Shown here piece after piece: positions 36,530 through 45,257 of a stretch of DNA of 64,000 nucleotides (position 1 is the first letter of the stretch; the number at the start of each line of letters is the position of its first letter). Location of the stretch: positions 124,001 to 188,000 of the forward strand of contig NZ_CABVLY010000011.1 of the NCBI RefSeq assembly GCF_902498995.1, written 5' to 3'. The translations under genes were made by a program, and so were the position numbers. Under the pieces are notes generated by a model, which searched no databases, was not told the origin of the DNA, and worked only from the letters and a program-made list of their open reading frames with translations. This stretch comes from Burkholderia anthina (GTDB lineage: Bacteria > Pseudomonadota > Gammaproteobacteria > Burkholderiales > Burkholderiaceae).

Positions 36530-36904
36530 CTCGATGTCTCCGTCGTAGCTTCCGCATGGTCGCTCAGAAAGACACCCCGAAAATATTGTCCTAGTGCAAT
36601 CGTGCGCGGAAAGCAGGATGGTGCGGCGCATCCGGCGCGGCCGGGACACGATCGGCCGGTGTTCCGGCCGGGTTCGCTGCGCCGACACCCTGACGCCCTG
36701 ACACCCTGACGCACGGCACAGGCCGCCGGCTGCGCTGCCGCGGTGCATCACAAGAGGCGGCCGCCCCCACCTTACAGCTTGACCATCCCCGGCGCCCCGC
36801 CTAAATTGCTCGTTGCAGGTCGGCATACCGGCATACCGCATGACATCCGGGTGACAAAAAACGATAGTTTGCTATCGAATAATTTTGCCCCTATCATCTC
36901 GCCC
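36530..36904. other. Divergent promoter region enuR / marR
   Basis: 375 bp without a gene. The enuR-side 100 bp are AT-rich near 36580-36592 and likely contain its promoter. The middle is GC-rich and featureless. The marR side contains the operator at 36862-36877 in an AT-rich stretch (36855-36892). Confidence 0.5.
36862..36877. promoter_or_regulatory. MarR-type operator of the efflux operon
   Basis: CGATAGTTTGCTATCG has perfect 6-bp arms (CGATAG/CTATCG) around TTTG, 28 bp before the marR start and inside an AT-rich promoter-like stretch. Spacing and size suit a MarR dimer repressing its own operon. Confidence 0.65.
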
Positions 36905-37384
36905 ATGACCAATCTGCACGACCTCCGCCTCGCCGTCAGCAGCCTGCTCGTGCTCACTGCCCGCAAGTGGCGCCGCACGAGCGACGACGTGCTGACCGCC
37001 TACAACGTGTCCGAAGCCTGCGCGACGCCGCTGCTGATCGCCGGCCGCCTCGGTGAAGGCGTGCGCCAGGGCACGCTCGCCGAACACGTCGGCATCGAGG
37101 GGCCGTCGCTCGTGCGCCTGCTCGACCAGCTGTGCGCAGCCGGTCTCGCGCGCCGCGACGAGGATCCGCACGATCGCCGCGCGAAAACGATCTCGCTCAC
37201 CGCCGCCGGCCGCGCGGTCACCGCCCGGATGGAAGAAGACCTGCGCGTGCTGCGCGCCCAGGTGCTCAAGGGCATTACGCGCGCCGATCTCGAAGCGACG
37301 CTGCGCGTGCTCGACGCATTCAACGCGGCCGATGTGCACCATCCGGCGTCGCGCCCGCCCCACACCGCCGATTCCGCGTCATGA
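36905..37384 (+). CDS. MarR-family regulator of the efflux operon
   Basis: 159 residues. Winged helix with GTLAEHVGIEGPSLVRLLDQ as recognition region and DEDPHDRRAKTISLT as the MarR wing. Its stop overlaps the start of the FUSC pump gene by 4 bp (ATGA), so regulator and pump are translated together. MarR proteins of aromatic-acid efflux operons are released by the phenolic or carboxylic pump substrate. The palindrome 28 bp upstream is its probable operator. Confidence 0.92.
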   Translation: MTNLHDLRLAVSSLLVLTARKWRRTSDDVLTAYNVSEACATPLLIAGRLGEGVRQGTLAEHVGIEGPSLVRLLDQLCAAGLARRDEDPHDRRAKTISLTAAGRAVTARMEEDLRVLRAQVLKGITRADLEATLRVLDAFNAADVHHPASRPPHTADSAS

Positions 37385-39513
37385 CCTATCCGAGCCTTCG
37401 CGACTGGCTGTTCTCGGGCAAGACGTTCGCCGCGTCGATGCTGGCGCTGTACCTCGGCCTGTATTTCCAGCTGCCGCGCCCGTACTGGGCGATGGCGAGC
37501 GTCTATATCGTGTCGAACCCGTTCGTCGGCGCGACGCGTTCGAAGGCGCTGTATCGCGCGCTCGGCACCGCGCTCGGCGCGGCCGCCGCGATTCTGTTCG
37601 TGCCGCCGTTCGTCGAGACGCCGCTCCTGTTCAGCATCATCGTCGCGACGTGGTGCGGCACGCTGCTCTACCTCGCGATCTCCGACCGCACCGCGCGCAG
37701 CTACGTGTTCATGCTCGCCGGCTATACGATGCCGCTCGTCGCACTGCCGACCGTGACCGATCCGTCGACGATCTTCGACGTCGCGATCGCGCGGACCGAG
37801 GAAATCGTGCTCGGCATCGTGTGCGCGAGCGTGGTCGGCAGCGCCGTGTTCCCGAACCGGCTCGCGCCGGCGCTGATCGAGCGCACCGACGCGTGGTTCC
37901 GGGACGCCGCGTTCTACGGCCGCGAGACGCTGTCCGGGCATCTCGCCGGCAAGGCGCTGTCCGCGTGCCGGCAACGCCTCGCCGCCACCATCACGGGCCT
38001 CGAATTCCTGCTGAGCCAGCTCAGCTACGACCACGCGCACCCGCGCGTGCTGGCCCGCGCGCAGGCGCTCGCGGGCCGGATGCAGCTGTTCCTGCCGCTG
38101 ATGTCGTCGCTCGCCGATCCGCTGATCGCGCTGATGCGCGACCTGCACGTGCGCCCCGCCGCGCTCGACGCGCTGCTCGCCGACGCCGCGAAGTGGTTCG
38201 ACGCGCCGCTGCCGGCCGTCACCGGCGGTGCCGACGGCGAGATGACCGACGATCCGGTCGCGGACAACCTGCGCGCGCGCATCGCGTCGCTGCAGCCGCC
38301 CGACACCGCGCTGACGAGCTGGGACGGCGCGCTGCTGTCGAACGCGCTGTGGCGGCTGCGCCAGGTCATCGACATCTGGCAGGACTGCCGCTCGCTGCGC
38401 GCGCTGATCGCGAACGAGTCGGGCATCTGGCAGCCGCGCTACCGGCACTGGCGGCTCGGCGGCACCGAGCGCTTCTTCGATCGCGGAATGATGCTGTTCT
38501 CGACGCTGACCGTGGTCGGCGCGATCGTGTTCGCGTGCTGGCTGTGGATCGAGTCCGGCTGGCACGACGGCGCGGGCGCCGTCACGCTCGTGGCCGTCGC
38601 CTGCAGCTTCTTCGCCGCGCTCGACGAGCCTGCGCCGCTGGTGTTCAAGTTCTTCCTCGCCACCGCCGCGAGCGTCGTGTTTGCGGGCCTGTACCTGTTC
38701 GCCGTGCTGCCGCACGTGCACGACTTCCCGATGCTGGTGCTGATGTTCGCGGGGCCGTTCATCCTGATCGGCACATTGCTGCCGCGCCCGCAGTTCAACA
38801 TGGTGACGATGCTCGTCGCGGTGAACACGGCCACCTTCATCAGCATCCAGGGCGCATACGAAGCCGACTTCTTCGTGTTCCTGAACAGCAACCTCGCGGG
38901 TGTCGCCGGGCTGTTGTTCGCGTATGTCTGGACGCGTGCGACGCGGCCGTTCGGCGCGGAACTCGCGGTGCGGCGCCTGCTGCGCTCGGGCTGGGAGGAC
39001 GTCGCGCGTTCCGCGTCGACGCAGCCGCTCGACGACCAGCGCAACCATGCGTCGCGGATGCTCGATCGCGTCACGCAACTGCTGCCGCGCCTGGGCGCCT
39101 CCGACGATCACCGCCACCCGTCGATCGAAAGCTTCCGCGACCTGCGCATCGCGCTGAACGCGCTCGACCTGCGCCGCACACGCCGCAAGCTGTCGGGCGA
39201 CGTGCCCGATGCGATCGACCGCGTGCTGGCCGGCGTGACCGATCACTACACCCGCTGCGCGGCCGCGAACGCGCGCCAGCCCGCGCCGCCGGCACTGCTC
39301 GCGTCGATCGACGACGCGCTGCAGCGCGTGGCCGGCCGCAACCTGCCGGGCACCGCAACGCCGGACGACGGCGCGACGCCACTTCCGGCCGCACCGGCAA
39401 CGCATCGCTGGCTGCGTGACACGTTGCACGCGCTCGTCGGCCTGCGCCTGTCGCTGTATCCGGCCGCGTCCGCGCAGCCGCCGCACGCATCGCCGGACGG
39501 AGCCCGCGCATGA
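37381..39513 (+). CDS. FUSC-family inner membrane efflux protein (AaeB/fusaric acid resistance-like)
   Basis: 710 residues. Two hydrophobic blocks (about residues 10-170 and 370-520), each with several helices, separated by cytoplasmic segments; LQLPRPYWAMASVYIVSNP-like N-terminus (here FQLPRPYWAMASVYIVSNP) is typical of the family. These proteins export aromatic carboxylic acids or fusaric acid with a periplasmic adaptor. The start overlaps the marR stop. Followed by a DUF1656 protein, an HlyD-type adaptor and an outer-membrane factor, giving a complete tripartite system. Confidence 0.9.
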   Translation: MTYPSLRDWLFSGKTFAASMLALYLGLYFQLPRPYWAMASVYIVSNPFVGATRSKALYRALGTALGAAAAILFVPPFVETPLLFSIIVATWCGTLLYLAISDRTARSYVFMLAGYTMPLVALPTVTDPSTIFDVAIARTEEIVLGIVCASVVGSAVFPNRLAPALIERTDAWFRDAAFYGRETLSGHLAGKALSACRQRLAATITGLEFLLSQLSYDHAHPRVLARAQALAGRMQLFLPLMSSLADPLIALMRDLHVRPAALDALLADAAKWFDAPLPAVTGGADGEMTDDPVADNLRARIASLQPPDTALTSWDGALLSNALWRLRQVIDIWQDCRSLRALIANESGIWQPRYRHWRLGGTERFFDRGMMLFSTLTVVGAIVFACWLWIESGWHDGAGAVTLVAVACSFFAALDEPAPLVFKFFLATAASVVFAGLYLFAVLPHVHDFPMLVLMFAGPFILIGTLLPRPQFNMVTMLVAVNTATFISIQGAYEADFFVFLNSNLAGVAGLLFAYVWTRATRPFGAELAVRRLLRSGWEDVARSASTQPLDDQRNHASRMLDRVTQLLPRLGASDDHRHPSIESFRDLRIALNALDLRRTRRKLSGDVPDAIDRVLAGVTDHYTRCAAANARQPAPPALLASIDDALQRVAGRNLPGTATPDDGATPLPAAPATHRWLRDTLHALVGLRLSLYPAASAQPPHASPDGARA

Positions 39514-39547
39514 CCCCGCTTTCCAACCTGTCTTTCCGACCGCGACC

Positions 39548-39766
39548 ATGATCGGCGAAATCGACATCTTCGGCGTATTCGTGCCGGCTCCGCTCGTGCT
39601 GATGCTGATCGCCTACCTGATCAACATCGTCGTGCGCGCGGTGCTCGAGCGCGTCGGCTTTTACCGCCTCGTCTGGCACCGTTCGATCTTCGACCTCGGC
39701 ATCTACGTCTTCGTGTTTGCCGCAGTCGTGATCGTGTCTCACCATCTCGTGGCTACTTCATCGTGA
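39548..39766 (+). CDS. DUF1656 small membrane protein (AaeX-like)
   Basis: 72 residues. Two hydrophobic helices (about 9-30 and 47-68) separated by ERVGFYRLVWHRSIFD. Proteins of this family are encoded between FUSC pumps and HlyD adaptors in aae-type operons; role unknown, possibly an assembly partner. The stop overlaps the GTG start of the adaptor gene. Confidence 0.88.
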   Translation: MIGEIDIFGVFVPAPLVLMLIAYLINIVVRAVLERVGFYRLVWHRSIFDLGIYVFVFAAVVIVSHHLVATSS

Positions 39767-40725
39767 AAAAAACCTGGCTCTCGGCAGGGCAGATCCTGCT
39801 CACCCTGATCGTCGTCGTCGTGGCGGCCCTCGTGCTGTGGCGAATCATCAACTACTACATGTTCTCGCCGTGGACCCGCGACGGGCACGTGCGCGCCGAC
39901 GTGATCCAGGTCGCGCCCGACGTGTCCGGGCTCATCACCGCCGTGCAGGTCGTGGACAACCAGGAAGTCCGGCGCGGCCAGGTGCTGTTCGTGATCGACC
40001 AGGCGCGCTACACGCTCGCGGAGCGGCTCGCCGAAGCGACGCTCGCGCAACGCACCGCGACGCTCGCGCAGGCCAAACGCGAATACGCGCGCAACCTGCA
40101 GCTCGGCAACCTCGTGGCAAGCGAGCAGGTCGAGGAAAGCCGCACGCGTGTCGAGCAGGACGAAGCCGCCGTCGCCGATGCGCAGGTATCGCTCGACACC
40201 GCGAAGCTGAACCTGCGGCGCACGACGATCGTGAGCCCCGTCGACGGCTACCTGAACGACCGCGCGCCGCGCGTCGGCGAATACGTGCCGGCCGGCCGCG
40301 CGGTACTGTCGGTCGTCGACCGCAATTCGTTCCGCGTCGATGGCTACTTCGAGGAAACCAAGCTGCGCGGCATCCATATCGGCCAGCCCGTCGACATCGT
40401 CGTGATGGGCGAACCGCATCCGTTGCGCGGCCACGTGCAGAGCATCGTCGCCGCGATCGAGGATCGCGACCGCACGCAGGGCGCGAACCTGCTGCCGAAC
40501 GTGAACCCCGCATTCAGCTGGGTGCGGCTCGCGCAGCGCGTGCCGGTGCGGGTCGCGCTCGACGAGGTGCCCGACGACTTCCGGATGATTGCCGGCCGCA
40601 CCGCGACCGTCGCGATGCGCACCGACACGCGCCGCGACGATCACGCGAAGCCGGCCGCCGGCGCTTCGACCGCCGCGGCGGCGGCGGCGCCCGCGCCCGC
40701 AAGCGCAGCGGGGGCCTCGCAATGA
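39763..40725 (+). CDS. HlyD-family periplasmic adaptor (AaeA-like)
   Basis: 320 residues from a GTG start overlapping the upstream stop by 4 bp. One N-terminal membrane helix (about 7-28), then the biotinyl-lipoyl-like halves (TRDGHVRADVIQVAPDVSG and SPVDGYLNDRAPRVGEYV) around a short alpha-hairpin (about 90-150) and a beta-barrel domain. An alanine-rich tail ends the protein. It bridges the FUSC pump and the outer-membrane factor whose genes flank it. Confidence 0.9.
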   Translation: MKKTWLSAGQILLTLIVVVVAALVLWRIINYYMFSPWTRDGHVRADVIQVAPDVSGLITAVQVVDNQEVRRGQVLFVIDQARYTLAERLAEATLAQRTATLAQAKREYARNLQLGNLVASEQVEESRTRVEQDEAAVADAQVSLDTAKLNLRRTTIVSPVDGYLNDRAPRVGEYVPAGRAVLSVVDRNSFRVDGYFEETKLRGIHIGQPVDIVVMGEPHPLRGHVQSIVAAIEDRDRTQGANLLPNVNPAFSWVRLAQRVPVRVALDEVPDDFRMIAGRTATVAMRTDTRRDDHAKPAAGASTAAAAAAPAPASAAGASQ

Positions 40726-42224
40726 AGCGACACGGCCTGCGCCTCGCGGCGGCGCTCGCGCCGCTCGCGCTCGCACTCGGCGCGTGCAAATCCGTCGGCC
40801 CCGACTACTCGCTGCCGCAGCAGGCGTATGTGAACGCGCCGCTCGCGAATCATGCGCTCGACGACGCGAACGGCACGCTCGTGTCGCGCGACGCGGTGCC
40901 CGGCAACTGGTGGCAGCTGTATGACGACCCCGTCCTCGACGATCTCGTGCGCAGCGCGCTGAAATCGAACACCGACCTGCGCGTCGCCGCGGCCAACCTC
41001 GCGCGCTCGCGTGCGGCGCTGGAAGTCGCGAACCAGCAGGGCGGCTTCTCCGGCAGCGCGGAAGCCGCCGTGCAGCGCGCGCAGGAATCGGCCGAGCAAT
41101 ATCTGCTCGAAAACAAGCTGCCGGTCGTGAACGAAGGCACGGTCGGCATCAGCGTGTCGTACGAGCTCGACCTGTTCGGCAAGCTGCGACGCGGCGTCGA
41201 GGCCGCGCGCGCGGACAGCGACGCCGTCAAGGCCGCCGCCGACCTGGCGCGCATCACGGTCGTCGCCGATGTCGTGCGCGCGTACGTCGAATCGTGCTCC
41301 GCCGGCGACGAGCTCGCGATCGCGAAGCAGTCGCTCGCGCTGCAGCAGCAGCGCGTGACGCTGTCGCGGCGGCTGCGCGATGCCGGGCGCGGCAACCAGA
41401 CCGACGTGACGCGCGGCGTCACGCAGGTGCGCACGCTGGCCGCCGACATTCCGCGTTTCGAAGGCCGTCGCAAGATCGCGCAATACCAGCTCGCCGCGCT
41501 GCTCGCGCGTTCGCCCGCCGATCTGCCGAAGGCGGTCGGCGAATGCGAGCGCCTGCCGAAGCTGCGCCAGCCGATTCCGATCGGCGACGGCGCCGCACTG
41601 CTGCGCCGCCGCCCCGATGTCCGCGAAGCGGAGCGCCAGCTCGCCGCCGCGACCGCGCGCATCGGCGTCGCGACCGCCGCGCTGTACCCATCGATCAGCA
41701 TCGGCGCGTCGGCCGGGTCGGTCGGTATCGCCGGCGATCTCTTCTCGTCGACCACCAACCGCTGGTCGTTCGGACCGCTGATCAGCTGGTCGTTCCCGGT
41801 CAACGGCCAGCGTGCCCGCGTGCAGGAAGCCGAAGCCGCGACGGGCGGTGCGCTCGCGCATTTCGACGGCGTCGTACTGAACGCACTGCGCGAAACGCAG
41901 TCGAGCCTCGCGACTTACGCGGCCGACGTGCAGCGTACCGACGCACTGCGCACGGCATACGAATCGGCGCGCAGTTCCGCCGACGAAACGCACCGGCTCT
42001 ATACGGCCGGCCGCGAATCGTTCATCTCCGATCTCGATGCGACGCGCACGCTGACCAGCGTGCACGCGCAGGTCGCCGCGGCCGAAGGGCAGGTCGCCGC
42101 GGACCAGGTGCGGTTGTTCCTCGCGCTCGGCGGCGGGTGGGAAGGCGATGCGGCGACCGCTGCCGCGCCGCAGACGCCGGCGACGGCGGATGCACCGGGC
42201 GCCGCATCCGCCAGCGCCGAGTGA
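40722..42224 (+). CDS. Outer-membrane efflux lipoprotein, NodT family
   Basis: 500 residues. Signal peptide with lipobox-type ALALGACKSVG (acylated Cys about residue 22), then two repeats of the TolC/OprM fold; GNWWQLYDDPVLDDLVRSAL and PDVREAERQLAAATARIGVA are typical of the OprM/NodT group. Forms the outer-membrane channel for the operon. Start overlaps the adaptor stop by 4 bp (ATGA). The alanine-rich C-terminus (about 20 residues) is probably unstructured. Confidence 0.92.
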   Translation: MKRHGLRLAAALAPLALALGACKSVGPDYSLPQQAYVNAPLANHALDDANGTLVSRDAVPGNWWQLYDDPVLDDLVRSALKSNTDLRVAAANLARSRAALEVANQQGGFSGSAEAAVQRAQESAEQYLLENKLPVVNEGTVGISVSYELDLFGKLRRGVEAARADSDAVKAAADLARITVVADVVRAYVESCSAGDELAIAKQSLALQQQRVTLSRRLRDAGRGNQTDVTRGVTQVRTLAADIPRFEGRRKIAQYQLAALLARSPADLPKAVGECERLPKLRQPIPIGDGAALLRRRPDVREAERQLAAATARIGVATAALYPSISIGASAGSVGIAGDLFSSTTNRWSFGPLISWSFPVNGQRARVQEAEAATGGALAHFDGVVLNALRETQSSLATYAADVQRTDALRTAYESARSSADETHRLYTAGRESFISDLDATRTLTSVHAQVAAAEGQVAADQVRLFLALGGGWEGDAATAAAPQTPATADAPGAASASAE

Positions 42225-42494
42225 TCGTCCGGCGCGGCGCCTGAAACCGCGTCTATACCCACTCGAGCCAGCAGCCAGGTTGCCGTCCGCGCACGCAGCG
42301 CGCTGACTACCCGTCCCGCAGTGCAGCACCGCATGCGGGCGGTTGGCCGCCGCCCCGCACGACCGTTCGCGATCTCGCATGTCCGGTATGTCCACGCCGG
42401 CGTCGCGCTTCTCAGCCGTTGCCGGTACACTCGTCCGCAGTTTCCGTCATTCGCCCGCCGCCCGCCGGGCGGCCCATTTCCCCGGAGAGTCATC

Positions 42495-42920
42495 ATGCGA
42501 ACCAGCGCCCGCAATCAATTCGTCGGCCAGATCGGCGCCGTCAAGCCCGGTGCCGTCAACGACGAAATCACGCTGCGCACCCAGGACGGCCTCGACATCG
42601 TCGCCGTGATCACGCACGGCAGCGCCGCGTCGCTCGGCCTCGCGGCCGGCACGAAGGCGTTCGCGCTCGTGAAGGCGTCGTCGGTCATCGTGATGGTCGA
42701 CGTCGACAGCAGCAAGGTATCGGCCCGCAACTGCGTCGCGGGCACCGTGTCGTCGGTCGCGAAAGGCGCGGTCAATTCGGAAGTCGTGATCAAGGCGGCA
42801 GGCGGTACCGAAATCGTCGCGATCGTCACCAACGACAGCGTCGAGCGTCTCGGCCTCGCGAGCGGCAGCGCCGCGTCCGCGATCTTCAAGGCGTCGAGCG
42901 TGATCGTCGGCGTCGAGTAA
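42495..42920 (+). CDS. Molbindin: two tandem TOBE/Mop domains
   Basis: 141 residues consisting of two homologous halves (about 1-70 and 72-141). Each has the molybdate-binding pattern: RNQFVGQIGAVKPGAVNDEI and ARNCVAGTVSSVAKGAVNSE, then KASSVIVMVD and KASSVIVGVE. Such Mop proteins store or buffer molybdate in the cytoplasm. The next gene, 86 bp on, is a NifQ homologue also linked with molybdenum, so both may serve molybdenum handling. Confidence 0.9.
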   Translation: MRTSARNQFVGQIGAVKPGAVNDEITLRTQDGLDIVAVITHGSAASLGLAAGTKAFALVKASSVIVMVDVDSSKVSARNCVAGTVSSVAKGAVNSEVVIKAAGGTEIVAIVTNDSVERLGLASGSAASAIFKASSVIVGVE

Positions 42921-43006
42921 GTGTCCGACCCGGTGGCAATGACGCTGCGTCGCTCGCCGCGTCTTCGCGCGGGCTACCGCGCTCGTCGAACGTGCGGGCG
43001 CGCACG

Positions 43007-43597
43007 ATGACGTCCGCGCTCGACCACGCGCATGAACGCGTATTGCAATCGCTGCTCGCCGGGGCGGCCGACGCCGACTCCCCGGACGCGCATCTGTTTG
43101 GCGCACTCGTTGCGGCACGCGCGTGCCGCAACGAACTGGCGCTACTCGGCCTGTCTCCCGCTCGGTTGAGCGGCCTGCTTGCCCGCCAGTTTCCGCACCT
43201 GCCTCCCGCCGATGCGTCGGCGCTCGTGTCGATCGACACCGTCGCGCCGCTGCCGCCCTCACATGCGCAATTCGTCGCGACGCTGCACACGCTGCTGATG
43301 CGCGACGCGCATCCTGCCGTCGCGCACGACGATGCCGACTGCGTCGCCGCAATCATCGCGCATGCGTGCCTGCGCCCCGACCACCTGTGGCGCGATCTCG
43401 GCCTCGACGGACGCGGCGCGGTATCCGCGATGCTCGACCGCTATTTTCCCGCGCTCGCCGCGCGCAACGTCGCGAATCTCCGGTGGAAGAAATTCCTCGC
43501 CCTGGAAGTGGCCGTATCGCTCGGCCTGCCGCCGGGGCCAGCCCCCGGATGTCCGGGCTGCGAGGATTTCGGGTTCTGTTTTCCTCGCGGAAGATAA
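43007..43597 (+). CDS. nifQ: NifQ-family protein
   Basis: 196 residues. The C-terminal half has LWRDLGLDGRGAVSAML, RNVANLRWKKFLALEVA and CPGCEDFGFCF, matching the NifQ family. In diazotrophs NifQ carries a Mo-Fe-S cluster and donates molybdenum for the nitrogenase cofactor, using a Cys-x4-Cys-x2-Cys-x5-Cys motif. Here Cys182, Cys185 and Cys191 are present but residue 177, which would be the first Cys, is Gly. No nif structural genes are in the window. It follows a molbindin gene, so a role in molybdenum trafficking outside nitrogen fixation is plausible. Confidence 0.82.
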   Translation: MTSALDHAHERVLQSLLAGAADADSPDAHLFGALVAARACRNELALLGLSPARLSGLLARQFPHLPPADASALVSIDTVAPLPPSHAQFVATLHTLLMRDAHPAVAHDDADCVAAIIAHACLRPDHLWRDLGLDGRGAVSAMLDRYFPALAARNVANLRWKKFLALEVAVSLGLPPGPAPGCPGCEDFGFCFPRGR

Positions 43598-43713
43598 TCA
43601 TGCGGGCGGCCTGCACGGCTTGCCTGTCCGTATCGTTTGACCGACCATGCGCACCCGTCCGCATCCTTTCCCGTCGATGCATCCGATCGCAACACCCCAC
43701 CGGAGAAACCGTC

Positions 43714-44079
43714 TTGGCCGACCTCGCAAGCCCTAACCTGCCGTCACGCGATTTCGAAACGACGTCGCTGTTTTACGCGAAGCTCGGTTTCGCCGAAACC
43801 TGGCGCGACGACGGCTGGATGATCCTGAAGCGCGACGGGCTACTGCTGGAGTTCTTCCCGCACCCCGGTCTCGATCCTGCCACGAGCTGGTTCAGCTGCT
43901 GCTTCCGGCTCGCCGACGTCGGCGCGTTTTTCGACGAGGTGCTCGCTGCCGGCATTCCGGAGCAAGCGACCGGCTGGCCGCGTGCGCATCGGCCGAAACG
44001 CGAAGCATGGGGCGGTACCGTCGGTGCGCTGATCGATCCGGACGGTTCGCTGATTCGGCTGATCCAGACCAACGACTGA
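43714..44079 (+). CDS. VOC-family protein (glyoxalase/bleomycin-resistance fold)
   Basis: 121 residues from a TTG start with CGGAG eight bases upstream; the frame is open upstream but no ATG fits the family length. LPSRDFETTSLFYAKLGFAE opens the first beta-alpha-beta-beta-beta unit, and GTVGALIDPDGSLIRLIQ closes the second. Proteins of this kind bind drugs such as bleomycin or catalyse metal-dependent reactions; this one is not assignable further. Confidence 0.85.
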   Translation: MADLASPNLPSRDFETTSLFYAKLGFAETWRDDGWMILKRDGLLLEFFPHPGLDPATSWFSCCFRLADVGAFFDEVLAAGIPEQATGWPRAHRPKREAWGGTVGALIDPDGSLIRLIQTND

Positions 44080-44129
44080 AACGGCTGAAGCCGGCTGCCG
44101 ATCACCCGCCGCACACAAGGTTCGACGTC

Positions 44130-44145
44130 CCCATAAACGGTTACT
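44130..44145 (+). repeat. Isolated iteron-like box outside the origin
   Basis: CCCATAAACGGTTACT matches CCCATAAACGGCTACC at 14 of 16 positions, sharing the first eleven bases. It lies in the gap between two convergent genes, about 11 kb from the origin array. Confidence 0.45.
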
Positions 44146-44195
44146 TTGCGATGCATGCCGCACGCGGCAGGCGCCGTTCTTCGTTCGCCGCGCGA

Positions 44196-45257
44196 TCAGT
44201 GTCGATGGCGGTGATGAATGTCCGGGAAATGCGCGTGACTGTGCGTGATCGGCAGATGCACATGCGGATGCGTGTGCGGTTCGTCGCCGTCGTACGGAAA
44301 GTCGTGCGCGTGCTGATGATGTTCGTCGTGCCGATGCCGATGCGTGTGCTCGAGCCGTTCGTGCGCATGCGCGTGTTCGTGCCGTTCGCGCACATGCAGC
44401 CAGATACCCAGCGCCATCAACGCCGCCGCGATCCAGAACGTGGCCGACGGCAGCGCCGGCCAGATCAGCAGCGACAGCACGACGCCGAACAGCGGCGCGA
44501 CGGAAAAATACGCGCCCGTTCGTGCACTGCCCAGATGACGCAGCGCGACGACGAACAACACGAGGCTGATCCCGTAGCCGCCGAAACCGGTCAGCATCGC
44601 GGCGGCCGTGGCCGGAACAGCAGGGAGCGCCGCGCCGGTCGCGAGCGCGATGCCGATATTCACCGGCCCGGCGATCAGGCCTTTCGCGCACGCGATGACC
44701 ATCGCATCGTTCGCGGCGACCTTGCGGGTCAGGTTGTTGTCGATCGCCCAGCACAGACACGCGCCGGCGATCAACAGCGCGCCGATCGGCACGTTCGCGC
44801 GCCCCGGCACCCACGACAGCAGCGTGCCGCCCGCGACGATCGCCACCATGCCGAGAAACACCTGGAAATCCACGTTCTCGCGAAACACGACCCACGCGAT
44901 GACGGCCGTCAGCACGCCTTCGAGATTGAGCAGCAGCGCACTCGTCGCGGCCGGCGTGCTCGACAGCCCGAGCATCAACAGCGCCGGGCCCGCCACGCCG
45001 CCGGCCGCGATCGCGCCGGCCAGCCACGGCAGGTCGGTCCGTTGCAGCGGCGCGGCAGCGTCGGCCGGCGTGCGGCGACTGCGCAGTCCGCGCAGCAGGA
45101 TTCCGATACCCAGGCCGATCCCGCTGCCGAGATAGAACAGGCCGGCGACCATGAACGGCGACATCGCGCCGATCAATGCCTTGGCGAGCGGCGTCGCAGC
45201 GCCGAACAGCGCGGCGGCAACGAGCGCGACGAGAATCGCTGAGTGTCTGGGATTCAT
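44196..45257 (-). CDS. EamA/DMT-family transporter with histidine-rich C-terminal tail
   Basis: 353 residues. Ten hydrophobic segments in two EamA repeats (residues about 1-285), beginning AILVALVAAALFGAATPLAK. The last 66 residues (288-353) contain 24 histidines, with runs such as HAHAHE, HRHRHDEHHQHAH and HSHAHFPDIHHRHRH. The tail would be cytoplasmic or periplasmic depending on topology and is suited to binding Ni, Co, Zn or Cu. EamA proteins usually move amino acids, nucleotides or drugs; the tail suggests a metal or metal-chelate substrate or metal sensing. Confidence 0.88.
   Translation of the reverse strand: MNPRHSAILVALVAAALFGAATPLAKALIGAMSPFMVAGLFYLGSGIGLGIGILLRGLRSRRTPADAAAPLQRTDLPWLAGAIAAGGVAGPALLMLGLSSTPAATSALLLNLEGVLTAVIAWVVFRENVDFQVFLGMVAIVAGGTLLSWVPGRANVPIGALLIAGACLCWAIDNNLTRKVAANDAMVIACAKGLIAGPVNIGIALATGAALPAVPATAAAMLTGFGGYGISLVLFVVALRHLGSARTGAYFSVAPLFGVVLSLLIWPALPSATFWIAAALMALGIWLHVRERHEHAHAHERLEHTHRHRHDEHHQHAHDFPYDGDEPHTHPHVHLPITHSHAHFPDIHHRHRH

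Noticed and set aside
37000..39567. Long minus-strand frame opposite the FUSC gene
   Set aside because: Antisense to a clear membrane protein gene with overlapping operon junctions; no recognisable domain.
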